Counted from the stretch's first letter, positions 1 to 11,350 are shown. The stretch: DNA of 64,000 bases from Parastagonospora avenae f. sp. tritici 18332-5 (GCA_022559985.1 JAFJTR010000017.1:62001-126000), one strand, 5' to 3'. The notes: generated from the letters alone by a model not told the origin. Numbers and translations are program-made.

Positions 1-209
1 CTTCCGTCTCAGCTGGAGTAGTAGCGGCGGTCTTGCTTTTCTCATGATACGTGTTGGATACTGTGGATTCGTCTTGGCTACGAAGTTTGGCGGTTTCCAG
101 GAGCTTGCAGTTGAAAATCCGGAAACTCCTCTGCATACTTCCGAACCCGATTGCGAGTCACAAGGCGAATGAGGCCCTCGAAGCTCGTGTCGCGGATGAA
201 GTCAGACAT
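1..209 (-). pseudogene. 5' end of MFS transporter gene, apparently frameshifted
   Basis: The minus-strand frame starting at the ATG at 209 begins MSDFIRDTSFEGLIRLVTRN and continues to EEFPDFQ. This is the typical short cytosolic head of fungal DHA1-type multidrug MFS transporters, which often begins MSD-IRD and has a PEE-PDF segment. The frame hits a stop near 80. A shift of one base around the ATTTTC run (about 110) gives an open frame to the window edge, with a Ser/Thr/Lys/Glu-rich stretch that suits the linker before the first membrane helix. Either the gene is inactivated or a base is wrong in the assembly. The membrane part lies outside the window, so the transporter call rests on the head only. 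Confidence 0.45.
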
Positions 210-287
210 GGTTTTTGAAAGCTTCGACGTGGAGAGGGATGTACGGAAAGTGAACAGCGGAATTCTCAGGAAGAAATAGAACGACAC

Positions 288-1299
288 AACGAAAAACTGG
301 GAATGTAAAAGCAGAAGGTGTTAGTAGCACTTCGTCTGCAGCGCGATAGTTGCAGTAAGTGGATGTACAATATTGTACGGTGGGGTTGATCAATTTACGA
401 GTGTATATTGTTGCAGATTGATGGTATTCTATCTATCGTACGAACGCGTTCATATACAGTTCTGCCGCGCACAGGCCTGCAGGCCTATGCATCAGCAGCT
501 CACGTGATAATGAGGATTGCTATGTACGGACAGAAGGTGTATTTTATTGTTCCTAAACTTGAACAAGCTAGTGGCGGGCATGGACCAGGTAATTCGCGTG
601 AGAGTGCATGAGTAGCCAACGAGGCGGTAGCAAGACCGCAAAAAGGCAGGCAGAGTCGTGGTTATCAAGGGGATTTATAATCTACATTACTTGGATAGCA
701 ATGACCTGAAGACTGATGCCAAGTTCCAAGGTTTCCAAGGTTTGTGTATTGGCACAAACCTCAAAGATCGTATTGCACATTGAAAGAGGTCAGCAAGACG
801 GAATATCCGGAAACAAGTCAAGATGTGGGCCGAGCAAGCCAAACTTGCATGAAAAGACGCACGGACCAGCGTTGACGAGGTAAATGTCTAATTCAACGAG
901 GGTCCGTGCTCAGAATTTTGTCAGCAAGTTGCCGAGATAGATTTCAGTCGTCGTGACGGGCAAGCCTACTGGAGGAATCTGCTACATCTGTATCAAAGGA
1001 AGAGTCTGACCCTGTATGCTAACCATAGTATGCGTCGGCAAGCTTGCCCTTAATCTGTTCTGGTGGTCTACAAATGTACCCAAGCCTGAACCGCCCTGCG
1101 GAAACGACTTTTGAACTCGTCACAATGCATGTCTGCCCTGAATAAATCTATCAGGCTGCTCTGTAATCAGACGTTCAAGGCTGCTGACTACCCGAATTAG
1201 TTGAGGTCCAACACAATCGTCCCCGGCGACCCTATGCTTGTAACTCCATCTTATGCTCTCTACGATTGACAAAACGCTCAAATCATCCCACAGCAGTGC
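288..1299. other. Intergenic, no gene seen
   Basis: No convincing reading frame in either strand. The one structure noted is a 9-bp perfect inverted repeat (AGGTTTGTG / CACAAACCT, 738-746 and 753-761) with a 6-nt loop, preceded by a short direct repeat of CCAAGGTTT. Confidence 0.5.
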
Positions 1300-2510
1300 T
1301 TATTCTATGAGACATGTCGCCGGTAAGTACCATGCTTGGACGAGACGAAGGCCGGGAGGAATGAACAAGACATCGTTCTCTTCCAGGACAACTAAGCGCT
1401 GCTTCCCATTGGGCGACCATTGGTGTCCCGCTTTCATCAGGCCTGGGAGCTCGCCCGGATGTATTTTGCTTGCTGGGACTATCATCCAGAACTTGACTCC
1501 GGAGAGATTGCGTTACCAGCTGCCTGCTAGGGTATCGAGATAGGCTCCCGAAAAAGCCCCGGGGAAGGAAATAGTGTTGAAGCTGATTGACATGGCTTTT
1601 AGCATAGTAGACGGTCGCGAGTCGTTGAACCCTTCGGAGAGACTCTCCAAGAGTCGGGATCGTTTCAGCATGGTGAATAGTGGCCGATGACACTTCTCAA
1701 CGCTACGTGCAGTGGGTGCGTACAAGTCCTTTTCCAGATCAGGACGCGATTTAAGATAGCCAGTTAATTCGTTGAGGGGCACGAGCATTGGGTCTGTTTG
1801 ATCCAGACATCTAACGTCCACTTGCTCATCGGACCTCGAGGCATCATCGAGCAGCGATGCAAAATGTTGAATTTGCAGAGGAGCTTCATTCAGAGTCTTG
1901 AAACGCCCGAGGCTGATAGCCTCGCAATGTCTGTCAAGCAGGATCCGGTTCAGCTGAGGATAGAACTGATTGCTAAAGTGTGGATGTTTGATTGCACAAG
2001 CCCGTAGCAGCTTCATCTGCCCTTGAGCGGCCGTATTCCATCCGTAGTGCCGAACCACTCTAGGCGACCACAAAGCAGAAACGACGGCCAGGTTGCGGAT
2101 GCGATTGGTTTCGTTGTACACTTTCGTTCCCCAAGCGTGGAGCTCTCATTCTCCTCGCTACCAGAGTCTATAGTCTCTGCCAACGCGAACAGCTCCTCCT
2201 ATCTCGGGTCGGAGTAGCGTTCTTTTGCAGCAATCTCCGGACATGTCACAGTAACGACAGCCTTTAGCGTTGCCACGCATGTATCAACCTGCTCACGCCG
2301 GCTTAAGATCTGATCGCGAAAGCTCAAATAGCACACAGGACTTGCATTAGTGCTCCACGCATCGTGAAGCTGATTCATTAGCATTTCGGTATGATAATCG
2401 AGCTCGGTCATACTTGTGGGGCGAAGGGGGTGGAGAATGCGGGCATCTCGGTAGCGCCCGTTATTCCGGTCGAATGAAGGAACGGAAGAGATTGACGGGG
2501 ATCTCATCAT
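1300..2510 (-). pseudogene. Broken gene with JmjC/cupin-like C-terminus
   Basis: Minus-strand coding similarity runs from about 2510 to 1300 but is not continuous. The upstream part (2510-2202) ends at TAG (2199-2201), and the same frame continues sensibly after it with a Glu-rich stretch. A shift of frame is then needed to enter the block at 2121, which reads to TAA at 1513-1515. Past that TAA the same frame resumes with GVKFWMIVPASKIHPGELPG and ends with a segment around LEENDVLFIPPGLRLVQAW. Such a KFW...P...GDVLFIPPG arrangement is seen at the end of JmjC/cupin folds in fungal proteins of unknown role. I do not recognise the N-terminal part. Both stops could come from CAG/CAA by C-to-T change. 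Introns could explain the frame shift but not the TAA inside the conserved block. Confidence 0.45.
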
Positions 2511-3382
2511 GAACTCCGCTACAGCTTCGACCAGCCTGGAGGTATCTCCTTTATAGTATACTTCGCCTCGCCTTGCACAAAGACATATCGGTACTTACCC
2601 AGGTGGTCTTGTCAGCATGCGCGCGGACCGTGACACCCACCATTTCCAAGTGAGAACGACAACCTCATGCTGCTCATCCACATCATGAAATGGGGTTCAG
2701 AGTCTGTGACTACGACGATTGATCGTCGTTTTGAACAAGTTCATGTCGTCACAGAGCTTTATTTCCGCGGCTCAGGAAACCTGAGCCTTCCTCACGAGCA
2801 GCATCACAGCTCCCTTACCCGGCTTTCATTTTGCTCTGCCGCCTTCTTTGGCTCATTGTTGCGCCATGGACTGTTGTGCGTGCGTTCTGCACGCTGCTGC
2901 GCCTTGTCGCTTACATCAAGACCTGTTATCAGCTACATACGTAGCCTAGCGACCTGAGCCTATAGCATCACTCTCCGATCGAAATCACGACGCTCGCGAT
3001 TCTTCCGTCCATCGCGTTGCAATTTTTCCTCTAGCTTTGTCACACTTCTGCATACGAGCAATTATGCCTCCTGCAGTGGACGATAAGGTCTGACAGAGTG
3101 GAAACGTTCATCCCTCTCCGAAAACAACATATCGCACCTTTTCACCTCCGGCGGGACGAAATACGTTTGGCATCAGTCCGACGTCCAGCCTTACAGTACC
3201 AGCAAAACTGAAAGAATAAATTTCTGCTCTTTCAAAGGTAGGGCTGATGTAGATAGAGCAGCAGATCAATTTTTTGCTCGATTCTATCGAGGCGTTGCGT
3301 TGTTAAGTGTCCCACCGGAGCTGGTAACGTGTAGTACTAAGCTTAGCCATTATTACCATTATTACATTCCATTGGTATCATC
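2511..3382. other. Intergenic, no gene seen
   Basis: Short frames only. The stretch around 2620-2680 could encode more N-terminal sequence of the broken gene downstream, but no splice arrangement with an in-frame ATG was found. Confidence 0.4.
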
Positions 3383-3718
3383 ATGGTTCCACGGGATTGC
3401 GCGCCAGATCCGTCGAAAGAGTCAATTTGTTCTACAGCCGCACTGTATCTGTCAGAGCATGAGATGAGGCTGGTAGAACTACAGGGTAATGATGGCTCCA
3501 ATAATCCGACATGCAAATTGTGCTCATACCCCTTCGACGGGCCTCGTCCGCCTTACATCGCACTTTCATACGCTTGGGGTGAGAATTTGCACTATAACTA
3601 TGTCAATCTAAACAGGAACTTGTTTTTCGTGGGCCAAAATTTATGGCAGTTTTCGCATCAAATGAGACTGAGCGGGAGAAATCAGCGCTGCCAACAGGGC
3701 GTAGTACTACTACTATAG
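3383..3718 (+). pseudogene. N-terminal fragment of a HET-domain gene
   Basis: The 111-codon frame contains a Cys-x2-Cys pair followed by PPYIALSYAWGENLHY, the first conserved block of the heterokaryon-incompatibility (HET) domain, and then a stretch around FVGQNLWQFSHQMRL that matches the region before the second block. The second block (usually W-x-D-A/S-x-C-I) and everything after it are missing. The frame runs instead into a low-complexity AGTACTACTA-rich sequence and stops at 3716-3718. HET genes normally encode several hundred residues, so this is a relic. An AGTACTACTA motif occurs at 3703-3712 and again at 3810-3819, which may mark the end of an insertion or a deletion junction. Confidence 0.6.
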
Positions 3719-4055
3719 GCCTAATTAGCCTACACTACGGCCACCCCCAAGGTGAAAAACTTACGAAGGTGACGCTTAAGGTTATAGCTACAAGCGTAGC
3801 GTAGAACGAAGTACTACTAAGATCACGTGTTACGGATAGTAATTGGCTATCTCGGTTTAAGCTTCTATTTTGGGTGAATAACTCAGCTGCTTAGCTGCCC
3901 CTGACGCTGCCCTGAGTCTACTTCTGGTAATATACAGCCACGTGACCGTATGATTGTAATACGGCTCCCAAACGATCACCATTGCGCTTACGAGACCCAC
4001 TCATTCACTCTCATTCCTCTATCGCTTATATAAGCAGTGCCCCCGCAACAGGCTA

Positions 4056-6529
4056 CTACGGTAGTACGCCCGGTTGGCTGCGCTGGGCCAGCTTGTTCAT
4101 CTTGATGTTCGGCAGCTCTCTTAGCAGCTGTCTCTTGTTCCACGCCATTGAGTTCTTCAACCCCGCCCATGTTGTCTTTTCCTCTTCATCCTTATCTTTG
4201 CTCTTTACGCGGCCGCCAAATATCACGTCAAAACGTTTTAGCGACAGAAGCACAAGCCCACCCGTGATTAAAAAGGTCAGAAATTCCGTGCCGACTTTCA
4301 GATTGTTAGAGGTAGCAGTGTGCGGAAGCTCACAGTGGGTTACTCACGAAATATACCCGCCAACTTGCCACCATGATAGGGCAAGTCCTTCTGAGGGGTA
4401 CTGTCACCGACGCTGTTGCCAACACGGAGTCGGTCAAAGGCGTTCATATTCAACGCAAACAGCGCAGTGAGAAATGCCAATGGCGTAAAGAAGATTGTTA
4501 CGATTGCGAAACCAATAGCTGCAGAGCTAATGAGCACGCTGGCGTGTGAGTCCTCGACACTGGCAAACGTTCGCTTCAGGTTGAGTAAATCCTGGCAGGT
4601 TTTCTCTATGCGTTCAGCGTCACCGTCGATCTTCTCTGTTCTTCTCTGGTAACTATCGAGAGTCTCAAGCGCCTTCTCGACTTTGGCCCACGAATGTGAG
4701 TAATTGGCTTCGCTTTCGCGTCGAGAGTCGTCTCGGTTTTCCAACAGTTTTAGCATGATCTCTTTCTGTTGCGCTAGGATATGCTGGATCATAGCTAGCT
4801 CACTCCGACAATCCGAGAGACGGTAGAGGAGCTCTACCTCGGTTTTGTAGATTATGTCCTTGCGCATCGCTGTTCTGGTGTAATTCGTGACATCTGTTAA
4901 AACAGAGACGACGCGGTGTTCAAATATGTCCAGTGTCGAGCGAGACTTGGATGAGGGAAAGTGCTGGTCGTGTCCGAATTGTTCGACCCGGTTTGCCATG
5001 AAGATTCCCATCTGAAGATGCTGGTCCTCTACCACTTCTAGTTCATCGTTATACATGGCATCCTCTTCGTATTCGTGTGCAGAAATAATAGTGTTATCCA
5101 ATTTCCAAAGCCATAGTTGCGGTACGATGAGTATAGGAAACCCATTCTCTTGATCACGAGATTGACGCGGACCAGATACAACTTGGTCATTATTTCGATC
5201 TCTTAAAGCTGCGGAGCTAAGTCCTGGATAGTAAGCTTCGTCTAGGGTCCGCGCGGTGTGTACTTTGCATCCAGCGGGGTTCGATCCTGTAACTCTCGTG
5301 CTCAGATGTCCTCGAAGCCATTTGTAGTAATCTCGATCGTACTCGAACACAGCTTTTTCGACAAGCATCAAGCAGGGGAACTAGCCAGGTGAGCTGAGTC
5401 TACTACAAGGGAAGGAGAAACTCACCACAATTGCCGTGAAGTCAATGTCCTTGGCTCTTGCACTGTCCTTGGAATTTCTACGATGTTCCCAAAATCCTAC
5501 CTCTCGAAAGGTCAGATTGGGATCACCGGGAGTGAAACCTGCCGAATGAAATGACTCCTCGAAGGGATTTGGATATAAGGACGACATAGCGTCGACGATT
5601 GCCTGTATACGTCAGGAAAGATTGATATACATGGGTATTGGTAAGCAAACTCCGATGACTAGTCCCTGCATTTCATTAGCTTTTATAGCTAGAAATTAGC
5701 AAAAGCTTACATTGGTAGCTGGTACCCGTATCACCACGGCTGATTCTCTCTTGAAGTGGCGCCAATCCATCCGCGGAATCTCCTCGATCAAAAATCGCAC
5801 GCCTTCATCAGACAGGGAACCATTGGAATCTAACGAAATTTTCAGTCCCTGACGCAAAATCCGTAAAGCCCGTAGGTCGATCAAGTCACACATTTGCTGT
5901 CTGTGTGTCACGTTGGCTCGATAATCCCACAATTGTTTCGGAGTTTGCTCAACATTGGATCTTTCAAACTTATACTTCGGGTGCTCATCCGCTTCAAGAT
6001 CCAGCAGAGCTGCGAGGGTTTTCACAAGTGTACGGTCCACAGCTTGATCGATCAGACTTTTCCCGGAGGGGGGGTCACCGTTGACCAGTAAAATCAGGTC
6101 TGTGGCAAGAATTTTAGGGCCAAGCCTGCGTAGCAAGGCGCTAAGTTCGTTATCCATGAAATCAACTGTACTCATGAAGACATCGTTGATCGAACCGATG
6201 TGTTGCGGGCGACCCTGATCTTGCCGGGTTTGCTTGCGCCTTGATTTGGGGTCGTTTAGTCGTTTGCGTTTCTGATCTTGTTGGGATTTTTGGCTGCTTG
6301 ACCTCGGAATGTTTGGTCGTGTTTGGGTACTCTGGATCTTTGATCTTTCATAATTTGGTGGTTGAAGATTGTCTGCGAGCGCAGCCCATTCTTGAAAGGG
6401 TCTATCTAGAGAAGTGATAACGTTCGAGGTATCTGCATAAGTAGGTATGCTGCTGTTCACATTGAATATCTCTTTCAACTCAGCTAGTGCCGTATCTAAT
6501 CTGCGTTGCGGACTGTCCTGCGGTCCCAC
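4056..6529 (-). CDS. CorA-like C-terminal membrane protein, five or more exons
   Basis: Consistent splicing gives exons 6529-5711, 5665-5651 (15 nt), 5602-5426, 5380-4348 and 4294-4056, about 760 residues in one frame. The junction of exons 3 and 4 restores FPCLMLVEKAVFEYDRDYYKWL-type sequence, common in fungal ankyrin/CorA-like proteins next to HET loci. A long helical region (about residues 500-640) leads into a first membrane helix (SSAAIGFAIVTIFFTPLAFL). The last intron separates it from a second helix (FLTFLITGGLVLLSLKRF) and a charged tail. The arrangement resembles the CorA magnesium-channel end, but I see no GMN motif after the first helix, so ion transport is doubtful. The open frame begins with GTG at 6529. 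The true ATG may be in a small upstream exon (an ATG lies at 6629-6631), so the 5' end is uncertain. Confidence 0.65.
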
Positions 6530-6631
6530 AGCTATTTCAATTGAAGCTGGTGTATGGTCAGCCCCTACCGCAATCAGAGAGTATATCTACAGTTCCAACA
6601 TACATGCCGCTGACGAAGATACGGTAGACAT

Positions 6632-8172
6632 CTTTGCAAATAACCCTCTGGCTTTTGATCTAAGAGTCAGTTTCCAAACAAAACTGGAAAGAAAACACTT
6701 ATCCCAATATTCGCATCCCTCAGTCTCCTCTTATCAACCCCTCTTTCGCCCACGCACGTACCTCCGCCGCCGCTCCACTTACTCACATACCAAAGCAACG
6801 AAAATAAAAAGTTCAGCTCATGCACGACTCGCTGCAAGCCTCCGGACTCGACACGCCGCGCGCCAATGAGAAGGCTGCCGGTGCGCCATACACGGCTAAG
6901 CGATGGGAATACACGCTGGCACCGGTCAACACCTGGACATGCGTGCTTACGAGGGACTTATAGAGCGCAATGTGCATCCGCGGCGAGAGGAGCAACGGAG
7001 CAGTTCACGGGAGAAGGGATGAAGAAATCACATGATATATGGCCCCCGAAATATCTTCGACCACCATCTAGACTCAGCAAGGCTTACCAAGCTACACAGC
7101 CCGCTCAAGCCCATCCCGCCCCCACAATCTAAAACCTCGCGATCTGAATTTACACCCAAGCCTTCCTTTCGTGTACTGTACTGAAAAGCTTTTGGTAATC
7201 CTTCTCGCCTGCGGTTTGGAAATCTGCACTTCCTTTGCATCTGCTTGGTGACTTCATCTCTACCCATCTAGACCCTCCTCAGAAGCCCTCCTTCACCTAC
7301 CATGTCGCGGATGCACCCTCTCACAGTCTGCATCAACATTCAGCAGTGAAATGACTCTTCATCATCGTCTTGAAGCGTGCTCCTGCATTAATACTGCGAT
7401 CGGATTTTTCCAGTACTGCGGAGGCAAGACGGAATATCCTACTTTATGAAGAGATAGTACGTGAACGGTGACGCTCTAGAAACCTACTACATATCTTAAC
7501 GTAGATAATTCCATTCTACTAAGGAATGACGCATTATAAGTAAATGTAAATCTAGAGTAATTAAAACAACACAAGCTAAATTGCAGAACTCCTAATACTA
7601 CTTATCCTAGAGACACGACATCCTCTGAAGGGAACTTTCTAAACATCTTCGCTTCGAGCGAGTATGAACTGTTCACTTAAAGCGATCATTTTACCCTGGT
7701 TTTCATGCCGCGAAGACGCAAAGGCACATTGTCTCGATTTTGGAAAACTCCTTTTTGTCAACGGCGTGGTAGATGATTTTCCGCACAAACAACCAGGAAC
7801 ACCAACAGCATACAACTGAAAAAAGGACTTGTATCTACAAGTAGACCGTGATGCTAATTCATGAGAACAGCAAACGGGCACTGATCACCTCCGCCACACG
7901 AAGCATTCTGGCCCTCAAATCATCGACCCTGGCCATTGAGGCTGACTCCCACACAGCCCACTGGACGCCGTCTCCGCCCCCGATACTAAAAATACCTTAG
8001 AGCTTACCTCCCGCGAGTTGAAAGCTTATCTTTCTACCCGTGGGTTTCTGGAGCTGCGCTTCCTTCGTGTTCACTCTGTCGGCGTACCTTATACAGCGCA
8101 GCGATAATTACTTCAGATCCACTCCCTCTAGATTCTATTATACCAGCCCTTGCTCAAGTCCTCTCCACCACC
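6632..8172. other. Intergenic between divergent genes
   Basis: Serves as upstream region of the minus-strand CorA-like gene and the plus-strand membrane protein gene. 7480-7620 is AT-rich. No supported gene was found. Confidence 0.5.
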
Positions 8173-9183
8173 ATGTCATCCTGCATGCTCTCCCCCTCCG
8201 CCTCGGCATTCAGCTCCATGCTCAGCGCCTTCATCGGGTCCGTAGCCAACGGGCTCTTCTCGGGCTTCTGGATCGCGTTCTTCACCGGCTGGATATCCTG
8301 GCTCGCATTCATACGTATCCTAGCAGCAGGGTTTTACGAGCTATGGCTTAGTATGAAAGCCGGCACGAACGCAGACATTTCGAAAGGCGAGATTGAATAT
8401 CAGAGTGTTGGGCTGGTGGAGATGGGGCGGGCTGCGAAAACAACCGTCGATGCAGAGGGTGCTGAAAGAGGTGCGGCTAGGATGGAAGGATACGGCAGTG
8501 CCACTGGGCAAGACCATCTCATCGCGCCCCAGCGCAAGGGCTCTCGTATCATGCCCAAAGCCCCCGAGCGCACCGTCAACGCATTCGGTTGGCTCGGCTG
8601 GCTCTGGTCCGCCATCTACACACCCATCTCGCACTCCATCTGGCTCAGCGTACACATTTCCTCCCACCACGGCCCGGTCCTCCTCGTGCGCGCACTTGCA
8701 ATCGGCGTGTCCGCGCTATCTCTCACATTCGACACCAAAGCGCGGTATGGCGCGAAGCTCGGTCGCGGGTGGCTATATCTGTTATTCAACGTCTGGAATT
8801 CTTTGGCGTGTATCCTGCTGGGCACAGAGGCTACTGTCTTGTTAGTCAAAGGCGCGTTGAACCTGTCGTTCACACCCATCCCTCTGCTCGTCGCATATCC
8901 CGTGTTCAGTATCATTTGGGCCGTGGCAAGTTGGAAGTTTCTGCCGCCGATTGATGCGGCGAGGCCAGGGATGAATAAGTTCGCGGATGTGGCAATGGGT
9001 GCCTTTGCGGGGGTGTTTTGTGCGGCGCCGGCTTTTGGGTTGTATATGAGTGCGAAGTTTGATGAGAATGTGGCGGAGATGGGGTTTGGTACGGGGTCCG
9101 TGTCGAATGGGGAGAGTTTGGGAGACTTCTTGAAGTGTGGTGGTGTGTCGGCACTGGAGAAGTTTGCGGCGGTTATGCCGTAA
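8173..9183 (+). CDS. Multi-span membrane protein of unknown function
   Basis: Single-exon gene of 336 codons, start ATG in CCACCATG context. Hydrophobic segments suggest about six membrane spans: near residues 25-50 (WIAFFTGWISWLAFIRIL), 140-160, 170-190, 200-230, 235-258 and 275-295. A hydrophilic loop of about 80 residues follows the first span. The N-terminus is Ser/Met-rich without an obvious cleavable signal. I do not recognise the family. Fungal genomes carry many such proteins annotated only as integral membrane proteins. Overlapping frames on both strands here are GC-rich shadows. Confidence 0.7.
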   Translation: MSSCMLSPSASAFSSMLSAFIGSVANGLFSGFWIAFFTGWISWLAFIRILAAGFYELWLSMKAGTNADISKGEIEYQSVGLVEMGRAAKTTVDAEGAERGAARMEGYGSATGQDHLIAPQRKGSRIMPKAPERTVNAFGWLGWLWSAIYTPISHSIWLSVHISSHHGPVLLVRALAIGVSALSLTFDTKARYGAKLGRGWLYLLFNVWNSLACILLGTEATVLLVKGALNLSFTPIPLLVAYPVFSIIWAVASWKFLPPIDAARPGMNKFADVAMGAFAGVFCAAPAFGLYMSAKFDENVAEMGFGTGSVSNGESLGDFLKCGGVSALEKFAAVMP

Positions 9184-9588
9184 GAGGGCAGTTGTAGTGA
9201 ATTCCATGGAAATTTAAAACCCAATTTGAAGCCTCACTTGTGTTTTCAACTTCCTCTTATTCACATTCTGTTAGTGACCCTGGCACTGATAGGAAGAGCG
9301 CTTTCCAGGATCGAGACATGTGCTTTGGTGTTTTTTTTAAGGTATGAGAATAATGCCAACATGTCGGGATACCAGTATTCTGCTTATACTCGTGCGAACC
9401 ACGTATTCTACCAAGAATTGAAAATTAATATTTGAGGAATTTGCAAGGGCACTATTGGACGCGACGCATTGGAGGTAGCAGAAAACGGAATACCAAAAGG
9501 AAGAGATGAATGGGATGCGATACGCGCGCGTTGGAATCAAACTATGATTATTATTTTCTCGGTGAATATTCTGAAAGTGTTAACTTTG
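9184..9588. other. Convergent intergenic region, no gene seen
   Basis: 3' regions of the membrane protein gene (plus) and the DFG10 gene (minus). The right end abuts the tandem repeat at 9589. Confidence 0.5.
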
Positions 9589-9691
9589 CTGATCGGAGTG
9601 TGGAGCTGATCGAAGCGCATAACTGATCGAAGTGTAATTTTGCTGATCGAAGCGTCTAGCTGATCGAAGCGTGTGCTTGCTGGTCGCAGCG
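9589..9691. repeat. Six copies of CTGATCGAAGCG, spaced 17 or 20 bp
   Basis: Copies start at 9589, 9606, 9623, 9643, 9660 and 9680, giving spacings of 17, 17, 20, 17 and 20. The consensus is CTGATCGAAGCG; the outer two copies diverge most (CTGATCGGAGTG, CTGGTCGCAGCG). Units are separated by variable AT-rich 5-8 nt. The array ends 4 bp before the stop codon (9695-9697) of the minus-strand DFG10-type gene, so it falls at the very start of that gene's 3' untranslated region. No function is known to me. Confidence 0.85.
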
Positions 9692-9694
9692 GGC

Positions 9695-10628
9695 CTACCA
9701 TATCCACGGCACCATCCTCTTGCGGTGACCTACCTTGTCCTGGCCAAACTTCTCGGCGTACCACTCTTTCGTGCCCCAGGCGGTAACACCGAGGTTTGAG
9801 GCCACGAAGATGGTGCCGCACACCATGGTCCAGCTCACCCACCGACCTTCGGGCGCCGCCAGGAACGAAAGAAACGTGTAGATGAGAACTTCGCACGTGT
9901 AGTGCGGACACAGCAGATTAGTAAAGATGGGGTGTGATGGCAGCTGGTAGCCCTTCTTCTCGCTGCGCAAGCGATAGAGGTAGGCGTGGAAGCTGTGCTG
10001 AAACACGTGCGCTGTCAAGATGGCAGGTACGAGCATGGTGGCGGACCAGTGTCTCGGACCCTGATGCACGCCCTCGATCCATATCGAGACGTTCATGGCA
10101 AGGTAAAAAGCAATGCCGAGTAACCAATGAACGAACCACATCTGGCTCTTGCTTTTGGACGTGTAGGCGTCAGACTCGAGCAGGCGTCGCACGCCCTGCA
10201 GCAGCATGAGCATCCACACGACCTGCAGCTGGCCGGGCGTCGTCCACACGCGCAGCCATAGGCCCCAGAAGAGCGAGGAAACGACCGAGGTGATGTAGAA
10301 GTGGGTGAAGTAGTTGTGGGGGACCTGGATGGCGGCGAAGTCGTCGAGGAGCGTGTCGAGGGCCGTCTTCTGGGCGGGGTCCTCTTTTGGGGCGGTTTTG
10401 CCTGTTGGGGTGGTACGAGAGCCGTACACAAGAAAGCGGCGGCGCAGGGCAGGAACGAGCTGGATGGCCAGAATCTATGGGCAGGGCAGATTAGTGGGGG
10501 ATCTGGCGGGCTGGGCGGTGTGCGGCTACAAGAAGAGACGCAGCCAGATAGAAGACGCGCAGCAGCAGTATGGCGGGCGTGTTCGCCGGGTGCTCGAGGC
10601 TGCTGCCTGGCGGTGCTGGGCGTGACAT
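9695..10628 (-). CDS. DFG10: Polyprenol reductase (steroid 5-alpha-reductase family)
   Basis: Exons 10628-10530 and 10474-9695, with a 55-nt GT-AG intron at phase 0, encode 292 residues. The protein begins MSRPAPPGSSLEHP and is mostly membrane helices. The C-terminal part has the family signature: an H-Y-x2-E-like segment (CPHYTCEVLIYTFLSFLAAP), then a W-Y-x-E-K-F segment, ending with HRKRMVPWIW. This matches the SRD5A3/Dfg10 branch, which reduces polyprenol to dolichol in the ER membrane for N-glycosylation. The start was chosen for its CACCATG context; an in-frame ATG 28 codons upstream is possible. It is divergent from the Hos4-like gene, sharing about 720 bp upstream. Confidence 0.85.
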
Positions 10629-11350
10629 GGTGGTGAGGAGAGAGGCACAGAGAAAAGGCACTTGGCGGGCACAGCACAGTGACGAGGAAATGATGCGAGC
10701 GGAGTGCGCCAATAATGCGAATTAGAGTTTGGGCCATGTTTGTGCTTCACCACTAACTTTGCTAATTAGCCGGCGATCGCTGCGGTTTAGCGGCACAATT
10801 CGCGTGGGTCGCGATACTGCTTGGGGATGCTGAAGCCACAGAAGGCGGTGCCGAGGAGACATGGCAGCGTTGGGGGAGCCAGATGAATTTCACGAATTTC
10901 ACTGGGATGCGCACGTCACGGCCCATCGTTTACTGCTATGTGCACTACCGCTTCATCGCCGCCATCATCGAGCGACAGAGGCACAACGGCGTGGTGTTGT
11001 TATGAAAGCAGCTAGCCCGTCCTTCAGGAGGGCTCCACCAGTAAGCTCGCGGCGCCCATGACTGCGTGCATGGCCTGGTCAAGCCTCTCTCCGTGTCGCT
11101 TCGCTCGGCTTGCCCTCTGCACCTCTGCATCCAGATTCCAACCTCACAACACTCCCACCGCCCATCTCGTCCCACCGCGCCAACACCCGCCGCTGCCCTC
11201 TGACTGGCGTCGCTGCGGCCCTGAGCGACTGATCCGCGTCCCTTTGCGTGCCCGCCGCCCAAGCGCCTGCTGTTACCGCCCACCTGCCGTCCCTTGCGCT
11301 TCGAGCCAGCATGAGGCAGGATCCCCAGCGTCCTGTCCCCTACCTGCGTG
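10629..11350. promoter_or_regulatory. Shared upstream region of DFG10 and HOS4-like genes
   Basis: About 720 bp between two divergent start codons. C/T-rich tracts precede the plus-strand ATG (11160-11345). No TATA-like box was recognised. Confidence 0.4.

Noticed and set aside
738..761. 9-bp perfect inverted repeat with 6-nt loop
   Set aside because: A single short hairpin in intergenic DNA without T-run or nearby gene end; nothing supports a function.
3703..3819. AGTACTACTA motifs bracketing about 100 bp, possible MITE
   Set aside because: The motifs are direct and partly palindromic, no target duplication was found, and no clear inverted ends exist.
4056..4348. CorA magnesium channel as a functional assignment
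   Set aside because: The two-helix end is CorA-like, but no GMN signature follows the first helix, so transport was not claimed.
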